Positions 44,126 to 53,216 of a stretch of DNA of 64,000 nucleotides are shown here, one piece after another. The stretch is from contig JBNKFV010000017.1 of NCBI GenBank assembly GCA_050289485.1, forward strand, positions 186,001-250,000. The letters are read 5' to 3'. Every line of letters starts with the position of its first letter. Position 1 is the first letter of the stretch. Made by a program: the position numbers and the translations under genes. Below the pieces are notes generated by a model, which was not told the DNA's origin, did not search any database, and saw only the letters and a program-made list of their open reading frames with translations. This DNA comes from JBNKFV01 sp050289485 (GTDB lineage: Bacteria; Pseudomonadota; Gammaproteobacteria; Pseudomonadales; Cellvibrionaceae).

Positions 44126-44425
44126 GAGAAGCCCAAAATGTTGAAAACAGGTATCCGTATTTTTATTGACTACATAGACTACCAGCCATTGTACGACTAA
44201 CAAGAAACAATACCACGACGCCTTGTTGCATAAGCGTAACAATCTGTTAGTTCACACAGATTGTTACGAGGATAATCCGGGCTCACCGCACCCGCAACAT
44301 GGAGTGCAGTCTAGGCGGCAGCGCGAACCAAGCCGTTTTGGTAAATGCGCCAGTGCGCTCACAACAATAACAAGGCAGCACTACTTTAGCTGATTAGCGG
44401 CCCTTAATATTATTCATCCAACAGC
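44126..44425. other. intergenic region between the sulfatase and MFS genes
   Basis: Exactly 300 bases with no gene. It contains the double operator at 44225-44268. The rest (44269-44425) is the sulfatase 3' flank without a recognisable terminator. Confidence 0.5.
44225..44268. promoter_or_regulatory. candidate double operator, copy 2
   Basis: GTTGCATAAGCGTAACAAT (44225-44243) is the complement of the motif at 32008-32026 with one change. CGTAACAATCTGT (44235-44247) and its exact complement (44256-44268) form 13-bp arms with an 8-base spacer, so two half-sites face each other. It lies 100-143 bases upstream of the MFS start and has no T tract, which favours protein binding over termination. 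Confidence 0.5.
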
Positions 44426-46075
44426 TCAATAACCGCTGACCTTATCTGGCAGAATTACGCCATTTTCCTTCTGGTAGCGATCCCATCCTTTGATTAATTC
44501 TCGATATTTTTCTGGATAATCCGCCGCCAGATCCTGCTGTTCAGATGGATCATCCTTCACGTTAAACAGCTGCCACTGGCCATTGCCATAAGGCTCAGGC
44601 TGCAGCACCACCTTCCAATCACCACGGCGCAGTGCACGCTTGGCAAACAACTCCCAACCCACACTATCTTCGTCGCTATAAACGGCTTTAGCCTGATTTT
44701 TCAAGAAAGGCAGCATAGATTTACCTTGCATAGGCTCCACAGCGTAACGCTCAGGCAATGCGCTAGCATCGATCCCAGCATAGGACAACACGGTTGGCAT
44801 GATATCTTTAACAGTTACAAAACTGTCAGATACTCCCTTATGCTCAACACCTGGCCCATACACAAATGCCGGCACTCTAACCCCCCCCTCTGTAACATAG
44901 CCTTTATAACCATGAAATGGGCCCGAACTCACCCGCCCCCAATTGGGCCCATACCAAATGAAGGAATCAGGCTTACCTATGTTGTCATAACGGTTGTCGC
45001 AACAGGCGTTAACCCACTCAGCAAGCACATCCCAACCCCGATCAACATGGTGACCTTCAGCTCCGTTATCAGACATAAAAATAACAAGTGTGTTATCGAA
45101 CTGGCCGGTTTGCTTGAGGTACGCAATCAGCTCTCCGGTGTAGCGATCCATATCGTCAACCATCGCCGCGTAAACCTCCATGCGCCGAGCTTCTTCTCGG
45201 CGCTGCTGCTCAGTGAGCTCAACCCAAGCTTTTTCTCCAGGCGCAGCAGGCGTGCCCGCATTCTCTTCAGATAACAAGCCCAGGTCATAAAGCTTCTGCA
45301 TACGTTGGGTATACAGTTTATCGAAACCCTCACCATAACGACCGTGGTACTTTTCTATAGAAGCTTCAGGAGCCTGTAATGGCCAATGGGGTGCCGTGAA
45401 CGACAAATAGGCAAAAAACGGCTGGCCACTGCCTTGATCACTTTTTAAAAAATCTATTATTTTCTCAACGTAGAAGCGGGATGAGTAAAAGTCGGCAGGT
45501 AACTGCTCAACCACTTTGCCGTTCGCACGATAATGCGGCTTTCCAGGGCCAATGATCGGCAACATGTCAAAATGCCCGGCTCCACCATCCAGTAACGCGA
45601 AGGTTTTTTCAAAGCCTTGCGCGTGTGGACTGTCTTTTTCTTCCAGCCCCAAGTGCCACTTCCCTGCCATATAGGTGTGATATCCAGCATCTTTTAACAC
45701 TCGAGATAACGACACAACTCGGTTATTCAAATGACCTTCGTACCCTGGATGACCACGCTGATTATCGGCCAGCTCTTCAAACATATTGCCTAGGCCTGCA
45801 ATATGATTGTCGGTACCGGTTAACAGCATAGAGCGCGTGGGCGAACAGGTAGGTGCTGTATGGAAATTGGTGAGTTTTAATCCGGCATTAGCCAACCTAT
45901 CCAGATTAGGTGTATGTATCTCACTACCGAAACTACCCAAATCGGTAAACCCTAAATCGTCTGCGACAATGATCAAAACGTTAGGACGCGAAGCACTCGC
46001 TACAGATGTAGCATCCTCAGTGCACGCAACTAGCATAGTAGAGAGTAACAATATAATAATTCGAAATTTGCCCAT
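44426..46075 (-). CDS. lipoprotein sulfatase (arylsulfatase family)
   Basis: A 549-residue type I sulfatase with a lipoprotein signal (LLSTMLVAC, Cys18). The formylglycine site is Cys77 in CSPTRSMLLTG, so a maturation enzyme encoded elsewhere is needed. Metal-binding residues are seen in IVADDLGFTDLG and near FMSDNGAEGHH. The form with RPNVLIIVADD and AGKWHLG is that of broad arylsulfatases. Located in the periplasm or outer membrane, it could desulfate an aryl sulfate before uptake. It follows the TonB receptor gene and lies in the catabolic island. Confidence 0.92.
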   Translation of the reverse strand: MGKFRIIILLLSTMLVACTEDATSVASASRPNVLIIVADDLGFTDLGSFGSEIHTPNLDRLANAGLKLTNFHTAPTCSPTRSMLLTGTDNHIAGLGNMFEELADNQRGHPGYEGHLNNRVVSLSRVLKDAGYHTYMAGKWHLGLEEKDSPHAQGFEKTFALLDGGAGHFDMLPIIGPGKPHYRANGKVVEQLPADFYSSRFYVEKIIDFLKSDQGSGQPFFAYLSFTAPHWPLQAPEASIEKYHGRYGEGFDKLYTQRMQKLYDLGLLSEENAGTPAAPGEKAWVELTEQQRREEARRMEVYAAMVDDMDRYTGELIAYLKQTGQFDNTLVIFMSDNGAEGHHVDRGWDVLAEWVNACCDNRYDNIGKPDSFIWYGPNWGRVSSGPFHGYKGYVTEGGVRVPAFVYGPGVEHKGVSDSFVTVKDIMPTVLSYAGIDASALPERYAVEPMQGKSMLPFLKNQAKAVYSDEDSVGWELFAKRALRRGDWKVVLQPEPYGNGQWQLFNVKDDPSEQQDLAADYPEKYRELIKGWDRYQKENGVILPDKVSGY

Positions 46076-46105
46076 CTTTACCCCACTTTTTACTGTTGCA
46101 AAAAC

Positions 46106-46135
46106 AAAAACGCCCGCATAAGAGCGGGCGTTTTT
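46106..46135 (-). terminator. rho-independent terminator of the TonB receptor gene
   Basis: CGCCCGC (46111-46117) and GCGGGCG (46124-46130) with flanking A5 and T5. Lies 13 bases after the receptor stop. The sulfatase ATG is 31 bases further on, so read-through may still occur. Confidence 0.85.
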
Positions 46136-46147
46136 GATCGGTACACG

Positions 46148-48421
46148 TTACCAGGAATACTTAAAGCTTGCGCCGTAAGTGACTGGCGGAGCGTAATATG
46201 ATGTTACGCCCAGGCTACCCAAATCAAGCGTGTAAGCTTTGTATTCTTCATCAAACACATTTCTTGCAAACAAAGAAACCGAATACTTTTCCTCATTACT
46301 CACGTAACTAGCACGAAGGTTAGTCACATTATAAGAAGACTGTACAGTACCCGGGCCATTGGTTAATTCCAGGAACTGATCATCGTTCCATGCACCATCA
46401 ACTTGCACAGCGATATTGCCAGAACTCAGATCCCAGCTATAACGGCCTAAATAATTGAAACTCAACTTAGGTGCATTAGGCAACTCAGCGTTTTGAATAG
46501 GTGGCGTTGGCACACCGAAGATACCTGGACCAGTAACTTCATCTGCTTCAGAGTCAAGGTAAGACAGACCGAAGTTGAAATCCCAATTGTCACCTGGCAT
46601 CCACACAACCTCTAACTCACCGCCGTAAACCGTTGCGTCGGTATTTTCAACCAGTGGAGCACCGCCTGCCAATGAAAACGCCTGGTAATCGTTATAGTCA
46701 TAGTAAAACAGCGTACCATTTACACGCATGGCAGCATCGGTGATATCAGTTTTGAAACCAGCTTCGTAGGAGTACAACACCTCGGCATCATGCTTAAAGT
46801 TTTGTGCAGTAATGTTGTCACCAATCGATGCCGTAAAGTTGCCACCTTTGATACCACGATTTATCGACGCAAACAGCAACGTATCTGCCGACACATGATA
46901 ATCCAATGCGATTCGGCCGGCCCAGTCACCATAGTCTACGGTTGTTGCATCTGGCACTATTGAATCAAATTCTTCATCGGTATCTACCAGAATCGGCGTT
47001 GTGTTGTAGTCGTCAGTGTAGGACAGGTCGAAATCCATATCCTTGTCGTCTTGTGACCAACGAGCGCCCACCGTCAACATCAAATCTTCAGTCAGGTCGA
47101 ACTCAACCTGACCAAATACCGACCAGTTTCTCGAATCCAGTTCCCAATTATGAAGAGTAGTCGCCCCTGCAAATGCATCACCAGGAAACCCCGTACCCAA
47201 ACCCGTCAAATCCGCACCCGGTGCACGATCAGTAATTAAAATACCAAAGAGCGCTGGAGCACCTTCAACAGTAGAATATTCATCGATATTGATATCTAAA
47301 TAAAATGCACCAGCCTGCCAACGCATACCATCACCGCTACCGGAGAGGCGCAGTTCCTGCGACCACTGCGTATAGTCAGCGTCGGTAGCCAGAATAACGA
47401 TATCATCTGGCAAAGCGTCACCGTCTTCCAGGTAGCTCTTGTCAAGCGACGTGCGATTAGTGATGGAAACCAGTTCTACATCATTGTCAAAGTTATAGGT
47501 AAACTTTGCTTGGGCAACATCGATTTCTCGATCCAGAAAGCCTCTAACATTACCCAGGTGCTTATGTACATCACCTGCTGCTGTACCCGGTAATTTTTGT
47601 GAGCGCCCAAACTGATCTACGTCACAATCAGGCGGGTTGGTCGAAGGACAGTTTTCAAAAACATAGCCCCCGGTTGGCACTTTGTCGTCTTTAGAGTACT
47701 TCAGCCAGAAATCGCCGGTCAGCTTATCGGAGAAATCTACCTGCAAATTACCACGCAGTGCATAGCCATCAACACCGCCAATGTCTTCTGAGGTTGGAAC
47801 CAAGGCTTCAATGTAACCATCCGCTTCTTCCCAGCGGGCAGCAAAACGGCCACGTACGTTATCAGCTAAACCACCGCCAATTGCCATCTCTACGCTGCGA
47901 CGATCAAAAGAACCACCACCCACCTCAACGTAGCCGTTAAGCTCATCTTCCGTGGCCCCCTTGCTGATGTAATGCACCAAACCGCCGGTAGCGTTACGAC
48001 CAAACAGCGTGCCTTGAGGGCCCCGCAAAACCTCTGTGCGCTCCATATCAAACAGCTGGCCGCTGATACCGTTCAAACTGCCCATATAGGCGTCGTCGAT
48101 ATACACAGCAACTGGTGCCTCAAGGTTATCCTGAAAGTTATTCTGTGAAATACCACGTAAGTTAAAAATAGTCACATTGGGTGACCAGGCATTGACCTGT
48201 AAGCCAGGCACCTGCTGGATAATTTCGGTAGTCTCGGTCAAACCCAGCGCGTCCAGCTGGTCGCCAGAGAAAGCCGATACAGACACACTGATGTCTTGTA
48301 CACTTTCCTCTTTCTTCTGAGCGGTTACCACAACTTCTTCAAGTATATCGGCGGTTGCAGACCCCGCGAATGAAACCGCTAGAAGGTGAGTAGCAACAAA
48401 AAGTTTTTTTCTCTCAAACAT
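46148..48421 (-). CDS. TonB-dependent outer-membrane receptor
   Basis: A 757-residue receptor with signal peptide (LFVATHLLAVSFAGSATA), a TonB-box-like EEVVVTAQKKEES, plug domain (GPQGTLFGRNATGGLVHYIS) and 22-strand barrel ending in SFKYSW. The plug style is that of the large Cellvibrionales/sphingomonad receptors used for organic substrates rather than siderophores. Located next to the sulfatase and inner-membrane transporter, it probably imports the island's substrate. Confidence 0.93.
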   Translation of the reverse strand: MFERKKLFVATHLLAVSFAGSATADILEEVVVTAQKKEESVQDISVSVSAFSGDQLDALGLTETTEIIQQVPGLQVNAWSPNVTIFNLRGISQNNFQDNLEAPVAVYIDDAYMGSLNGISGQLFDMERTEVLRGPQGTLFGRNATGGLVHYISKGATEDELNGYVEVGGGSFDRRSVEMAIGGGLADNVRGRFAARWEEADGYIEALVPTSEDIGGVDGYALRGNLQVDFSDKLTGDFWLKYSKDDKVPTGGYVFENCPSTNPPDCDVDQFGRSQKLPGTAAGDVHKHLGNVRGFLDREIDVAQAKFTYNFDNDVELVSITNRTSLDKSYLEDGDALPDDIVILATDADYTQWSQELRLSGSGDGMRWQAGAFYLDINIDEYSTVEGAPALFGILITDRAPGADLTGLGTGFPGDAFAGATTLHNWELDSRNWSVFGQVEFDLTEDLMLTVGARWSQDDKDMDFDLSYTDDYNTTPILVDTDEEFDSIVPDATTVDYGDWAGRIALDYHVSADTLLFASINRGIKGGNFTASIGDNITAQNFKHDAEVLYSYEAGFKTDITDAAMRVNGTLFYYDYNDYQAFSLAGGAPLVENTDATVYGGELEVVWMPGDNWDFNFGLSYLDSEADEVTGPGIFGVPTPPIQNAELPNAPKLSFNYLGRYSWDLSSGNIAVQVDGAWNDDQFLELTNGPGTVQSSYNVTNLRASYVSNEEKYSVSLFARNVFDEEYKAYTLDLGSLGVTSYYAPPVTYGASFKYSW

Positions 48422-49405
48422 ATTACATCCCCAAATTGAGTTAATCCTCGACTACACCAACAACTCATTTTCAGGATAGTGAAAGCGGCTAGTACATAAG
48501 GGCAGTCGAATATAACGGTGGTATTTTTGTTTTTACGCTTTACTGAGCACCAAACTACCAAACATCTTGGCTGAAAGCGGATTCATGATAGTTTTGTACA
48601 ATTCAGACGAACAACAACTAAAATACAAACGAACTGTTCAAAAAATGCAACGATCAATCTGGCCCGATAAATGCCCTATTTTTCCTCTGCACTCAAATCA
48701 GGTACCAGCAAAGAGCCATTTGCACTGCAAGCCGTTTATTGCCCTAACCGCCAGGCTAAATATGGCGACAGACAATGTAAGGTAATCGCAGCACATGTAT
48801 ATTCATCTCCCTAATTCTGGCGCTTAAGCCGTACATTACTACTAACCATACCGCCCCAAATTGAGCCAATACGTATCATGCCGGTGCAAAAAAATAGAGG
48901 GTTCCGACACAATTATTCGTGCCAAATAGCCTTAACCTAACCGTAACCTGCACTTAAGAACAGGGACTTCACTAGCAGTAAAACATTCCACACAGAGCAT
49001 ATATCCAAACGGATTGTTGACGAATAGGCATTAATAAGCAGACAATCAGAACAACTCAGTGCGCCAAAGCGCTGCTCCGAATAGTGTCTGTAATAACACT
49101 GGCACAGCTGTTACACAGCCTATGGAGCCACACAATTAACCCGGCAACAAAATAGATCTACTTATCTAGTTTGTTGCACACCTTGGAAATACCCACGGAA
49201 TTTTGCTAAACCCCTTGTATTTCCAAGGCTTACATTGACCTGCGGCCAATGGCGGCGCGTCCGGGCGCCGCTTCTTAACCCCACGATAAATGTTGCCGGG
49301 TTAATATAACGAGAAAAAAATGCTCAGCATAAACAAGGCAGCAACAATGCAGCCTTGTTTTGACTGAGCAAAACACAATAACCGAACACACAAGGCTGAT
49401 TACCT
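48422..49405. other. 984-base intergenic region
   Basis: No credible gene; a 72-codon frame at 48567 has no ribosome site or recognisable product. It must hold the promoters of the TonB receptor and the LysR gene. The right part contains the multi-hairpin element at 49135-49305. Confidence 0.6.
49135..49305. repeat. 171-bp nested inverted-repeat element
   Basis: Outer arms ATTAACCCGGCAACA (49135-49149) and its exact complement (49291-49305). Inside are three further pairs: AACAAAATAGAT (49146-49157) with ATCTAGTTTGTT (49164-49175, one mismatch), CCTTGGAAATAC (49181-49192) with its exact complement (49217-49228), and GCGGCGC near 49252 with GCGCCGC near 49265. As RNA or single-stranded DNA this would fold into a multi-branched structure. 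It ends 100 bases before the LysR start. Confidence 0.6.
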
Positions 49406-50311
49406 ATGCGTAATAACGTTTATCTACACAACCTGCCTGCGCTCGTCGTGTTTGCCACCGTTGTAGACAAAGGAAACCTAACCAAAGCCGCAGAAGAGCT
49501 GGTATGTTCGAAAGCGGCCGTAAGCCGCCATATATCTAACCTGGAAGAACGTATTGGTTTCAAACTGCTGCACCGCACTACTCGTCAGGTTACGCTTACC
49601 CAGCAAGGGAAAGAACTCTACAACTGCTGTGCAAATATTATTGGTTCTATGGATGAAGCCAATCTATTAATTGAGGGCATTATCTCTGAACCAAGAGGTG
49701 AACTGAGAATCACTGCCCCTCTGGCCTTTACCCTGCTCAAGAGTAAAGAAGTCATTCCCCATTATTTAAAAATGCATGAGCAGGTTTCGATTAATTTGAC
49801 ACTGGCAGATCATCAGGTTGATCTTATTCCAGAAGGGTTTCATCTAGCGTTTTGGGTTGGCGAATCTTACAATTCATCATTTCACAAGGTGCGTGTACAC
49901 ACCTTCAAAAATATTATCTGCGCTTCACCAGATTATCTAAAAGCCAACGGAACGCCGACAACCATTGAAGACCTGCTTGGACACAACTGTATTCAGGAAG
50001 AACACATGGGCAAGGTAACAAAATGGGTGCTGGGTAAAGACAATACTATTAAGGTCAACGGCAACCGACTCAAAAGCAACAGCGGCCGAGTTGCCCGAGA
50101 AGGTGCACTAGCGGGGCTTGGTATTGCTTACCTGCCCAGCTACCTGGTAGAAGAGGATATTCGCAACGGCAAGTTAACCCCTATTCTTGAAGATTATGTT
50201 ACTGAAGATTTGCCTCTATACATAATGTACCCTGAAAGCCACCACCACATGGCAAAAGTTCGCACCTTTGTCGATTGTTGTCTTGACATGCACAAAGAAA
50301 AAACCGAATAA
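49406..50311 (+). CDS. LysR family transcriptional regulator
   Basis: A 301-residue regulator: N-terminal helix-turn-helix (LTKAAEELVCSKAAVSRHISNLEERIGFKLLHRTTRQVTLT) and a periplasmic-binding-like effector domain of the CrgA/YhjC group. It is the only dedicated regulator in the island and is transcribed away from the receptor and sulfatase genes, so control of the island is plausible. The motif shared by 32008-32026 and 44225-44268 has LysR-like spacing. Effector unknown. Confidence 0.92.
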   Translation: MRNNVYLHNLPALVVFATVVDKGNLTKAAEELVCSKAAVSRHISNLEERIGFKLLHRTTRQVTLTQQGKELYNCCANIIGSMDEANLLIEGIISEPRGELRITAPLAFTLLKSKEVIPHYLKMHEQVSINLTLADHQVDLIPEGFHLAFWVGESYNSSFHKVRVHTFKNIICASPDYLKANGTPTTIEDLLGHNCIQEEHMGKVTKWVLGKDNTIKVNGNRLKSNSGRVAREGALAGLGIAYLPSYLVEEDIRNGKLTPILEDYVTEDLPLYIMYPESHHHMAKVRTFVDCCLDMHKEKTE

Positions 50312-50349
50312 ATACCCAGCGTGCGGCTTACACTGCGGCACGCAATCTA

Positions 50350-51456
50350 TCAAAGCCAGTCATTTAGCTCGATGCCGATACCCAGAGTTTCCATCTTTAC
50401 ATCGTAATCGATAAGGCTTTCGCCGTATCCGTTAAAATATTTTATATAACCACCAACCCGTTTTCCCAAAGGGAAACTCCAGCCAATTTCCGTGGCATGG
50501 CGGTTACCACTGGAGAAATAATTACGTAATTTCACACTGATAGTGTGGTTCCCAACACTATAAGCGCTCTGAAATTCACCATTGCCAAGATAATCTTCAA
50601 TATCGGGATTATCATCGCCGTTAGGGTCACCGGGATAATCTTCACCGTCTTCAGGTATGCGATACCAAGCTCGCACCATAAATGCAAAATTGTCTTTTTC
50701 CCATACACTGTGTGCAATCACACGGTTCCAGCTGCGCGACAGATCACCCGACTGACCGTTCGACTGATGATTGATGCCGACACCGTTGGTGACGTTACGA
50801 ACGCCCCATAACTCATAGCTGGAATCAAAATCGACCCAGACCTCCGGCTGATGATTGGTTTCACGGAAAGGGCGTGACAACTTACCGTTATAGGCCTGCC
50901 AGAAGGAGTGGTTAGTGTAACCGGCATACAATGTGCCTTCACCAAAGAGCACCCCCCTTGCCAAAGTTGCTTTAATACTTACCTGAAATTCAACCTCAGC
51001 TGATTCCAACTGACCGTTGTAATCGTCGAGAAACGGGGTTTGATTGGGCGAACGAGTGTAAGTATAGGGGAGTACGTAATTGGGCTTATGAGGTTCCAGT
51101 GCAAAGCGGTTCTGGTAGGCTGCATTTTCCAACGCTTTGCGTCGGCCTGCAGCGCCCAACTTGGCAGACTGATGATATTCAGACTTCGCCGTTTCTCTTG
51201 CCTCCACCACTTTTTCTTCAATGTTGGTGGGCGCATCGGAATCTGCCGAGTCAGCACTGAGGACTTGATCACATTGTTCTCGAATTTGCGCAGCAGTCAT
51301 TGTTTCAGGGGCGCTGCCAAGCGTTTCCAGCAAACAGATATTCTGTGCCGTATTGGCCGATACTGGTATAACCGGTACGCAGCTTAACAAGGCCAGCATC
51401 CTTTTTGACCGGTTTCTTGTGGGTAGGATTAACGCCCTAAATCGTTGTTTTTTCAC
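50350..51456 (-). CDS. pldA: outer-membrane phospholipase A
   Basis: A 368-residue protein; a GTG start at 51456 with GGGAG upstream is preferred. The OMPLA signature is complete: NGVGINHQSNGQSGDLSRSWNR with catalytic His and Ser, and a C-terminal barrel ending in a hydrophobic pattern (ELNDWL). It hydrolyses phospholipids in the outer leaflet. Longer than E. coli PldA by an N-terminal periplasmic extension with a Cys pair (ICLLETLG ... REQC). The start overlaps the dehydrogenase gene upstream by 20 bases. Confidence 0.9.
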   Translation of the reverse strand: MKKQRFRALILPTRNRSKRMLALLSCVPVIPVSANTAQNICLLETLGSAPETMTAAQIREQCDQVLSADSADSDAPTNIEEKVVEARETAKSEYHQSAKLGAAGRRKALENAAYQNRFALEPHKPNYVLPYTYTRSPNQTPFLDDYNGQLESAEVEFQVSIKATLARGVLFGEGTLYAGYTNHSFWQAYNGKLSRPFRETNHQPEVWVDFDSSYELWGVRNVTNGVGINHQSNGQSGDLSRSWNRVIAHSVWEKDNFAFMVRAWYRIPEDGEDYPGDPNGDDNPDIEDYLGNGEFQSAYSVGNHTISVKLRNYFSSGNRHATEIGWSFPLGKRVGGYIKYFNGYGESLIDYDVKMETLGIGIELNDWL

Positions 51457-52249
51457 AATCACTCCCAGGAATAGCCGGAACCCCAACATGAGGTACACGG
51501 CGCAAACTTTCTACAGTTGAGCGAGTCATTAAAGGATCTACCCCTAATGACTCAAGCATTGCTTGTGAGCACTCCATTTCATGTAGACGACGTACGGCGT
51601 GGGTGGCAGTACCCGCTACCAGACGTCCAACGGTTTCTTCGGTTGCACTGGCAATCTGCTGACTTAAGTTTTGCCAAAGCCAGTCGGCACAACCGGCTGC
51701 CTCCCCTGCTCGCATAGATTCGATCACTACCGCAGCCAGCCCTTTCATCATCACACTGCGTAACAATTTTCGCGCTGCAGCCTCCCCTGCTTCACCGGCT
51801 ACCGTTTCTACTGGCATGCCTAGAGCAGAAAACACTTCCTTAAACGATTCGGCAGCCGTACCGGCTACCATCACTGGGGTATACAGGCCGTGCCCCGGTA
51901 CCAGGGTCATTAGCGCCACATCCACAAAGGGAATGCCGTGCGCCTCGGCCAAACCTGCCAACTCACGCTTTACCGACGGTGCATTGGTGGAAAAGTCAGC
52001 ATAAAATGCGTGGGGGGCTAGATCGTCGATACATTGCCGCATTGCGGTGTCGGCATCGCTCCCTGGAGTTACCGCGATCACGGCATCGGCCCTTGCAACA
52101 GCCTCTTGCGGAGTTTGGCAATGAATAACCCCGTCGGGCATCAGCACTGGCTTGGGATCGTAACCATTGACGATAACCCCTTTAGCGATGAGATCTGCCG
52201 CAATAAGCCCACCTGCTTCACCAACACCCAGCACAGCAATTGTAGTCAT
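51437..52249 (-). CDS. NAD(P)-dependent dehydrogenase of the 6PGDH/3-hydroxyisobutyrate dehydrogenase type
   Basis: A 270-residue protein. ATG at 52249 starts directly at the Rossmann strand (MTTIAVLGVGEAGGLIAADL). NAD-binding N-terminal domain and a C-terminal DUF1932 helical domain (KLLRSVMMKGLAAVVIES). The conserved Lys (RSVMMKG) and STNAPSVKRELA segment are present. Substrate is a beta-hydroxy acid of unknown kind. It is translationally coupled to the phospholipase gene downstream, an odd pairing. Confidence 0.83.
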   Translation of the reverse strand: MTTIAVLGVGEAGGLIAADLIAKGVIVNGYDPKPVLMPDGVIHCQTPQEAVARADAVIAVTPGSDADTAMRQCIDDLAPHAFYADFSTNAPSVKRELAGLAEAHGIPFVDVALMTLVPGHGLYTPVMVAGTAAESFKEVFSALGMPVETVAGEAGEAAARKLLRSVMMKGLAAVVIESMRAGEAAGCADWLWQNLSQQIASATEETVGRLVAGTATHAVRRLHEMECSQAMLESLGVDPLMTRSTVESLRRVPHVGVPAIPGSDCEKTTI

Positions 52250-52489
52250 GAAGTAAAACCATTTTTGTGACAATTTGAAAATACATTGCTTATACACAAT
52301 GCGCCCACGATCAGGTTAGGGCCATTGTATGTGATTCTGCCACTGGGTTAACAGCGACAGGAAAGCGCGTAAGGAAAGAACAGCAATCAGAATACAGCCT
52401 GAGGGTATAGCGAATCACTACTTCGCTAGTAAGCAATGGACGGAACTGGAAATTACGGACAAGAAATTACGAGCCTAGAAAGTATGGGC

Positions 52490-53065
52490 CTAGAAATTAT
52501 AGGTAACTTTGACGTTTAGGCTTCTGTCAGACCACTTGAACTTGTACCCCATGCCTGCTTCATTCGCCGCAGCACCCATTTCATGCTCGCCTCTTAGCGC
52601 TTTCACCAGCAATGGGGATGTATGCTCAGCAACAAAGCTCTGCAGCCGATCGCTGATATCTTGTTTTTCTTTAAGCCGTTGACTACGCGAGTAAGAGGCA
52701 GACAGGTTACGGAAGTTCCACTTTGGCATGGCAGCATACTGCCCCTTAGCCTCGGAAACACAGGGAGAGGAGTTAACGTTGCATGCATTTGCGAGGTGAA
52801 ACGGCGACATAACCAGAGTCACCAGCAATGCTGCTGTACGCAGCGTTCGCTGTGCAGCTAAGCACCGATATAGTTGTTGAGAGGTGATGGAGCGACGACG
52901 CAGTAAAATCTGGCCTAACAATGATCCGCTATAGGCCTGCTCGGCGAGGGCCTGGTTAAGCTGTCCCTTTTTGATCCAACCGCGTTTAAGCAACATTTGC
53001 CCCAGTAAACTGGCAGATTGTTTTAAACGAGACACCGAAGTGACAGATTGCAGAACCGGTTTCAT
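52490..53065 (-). CDS. MshEN-like domain protein with a membrane segment
   Basis: A 191-residue protein. Residues about 20-70 resemble one MshEN/T2SSE_N module, a c-di-GMP or protein-binding domain: SLLGQMLLKRGWIKKGQLNQAL then SGSLLGQILLRRRSITSQQL. A hydrophobic segment (AALLVTLVMSPFHLANA) follows like an internal signal, then a beta-rich end KWSDRSLNVKVTYNF finishing with Phe, as in outer-membrane proteins. Function unknown. Downstream of the stop are short imperfect direct repeats of CCTAGAAATTAT type. Confidence 0.6.
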   Translation of the reverse strand: MKPVLQSVTSVSRLKQSASLLGQMLLKRGWIKKGQLNQALAEQAYSGSLLGQILLRRRSITSQQLYRCLAAQRTLRTAALLVTLVMSPFHLANACNVNSSPCVSEAKGQYAAMPKWNFRNLSASYSRSQRLKEKQDISDRLQSFVAEHTSPLLVKALRGEHEMGAAANEAGMGYKFKWSDRSLNVKVTYNF

Positions 53066-53216
53066 GGGCTACCTCTCAATGTGTACCCGTTAAATCAGCA
53101 AAGCGGCTGGTGTTGGCTAAGTTGTATGAAGTATGCCCAAATCTGCCCGATCAATCTGTGAACAACTCCACCCTTTTTGACCAGCTATTGCTTAGGCTGG
53201 ACATTTGTCGTGTAAG

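Noticed and set aside
48567..48785. 72-codon plus-strand frame between the TonB receptor and LysR genes
   Set aside because: No ribosome site, no domain, weak codon pattern.
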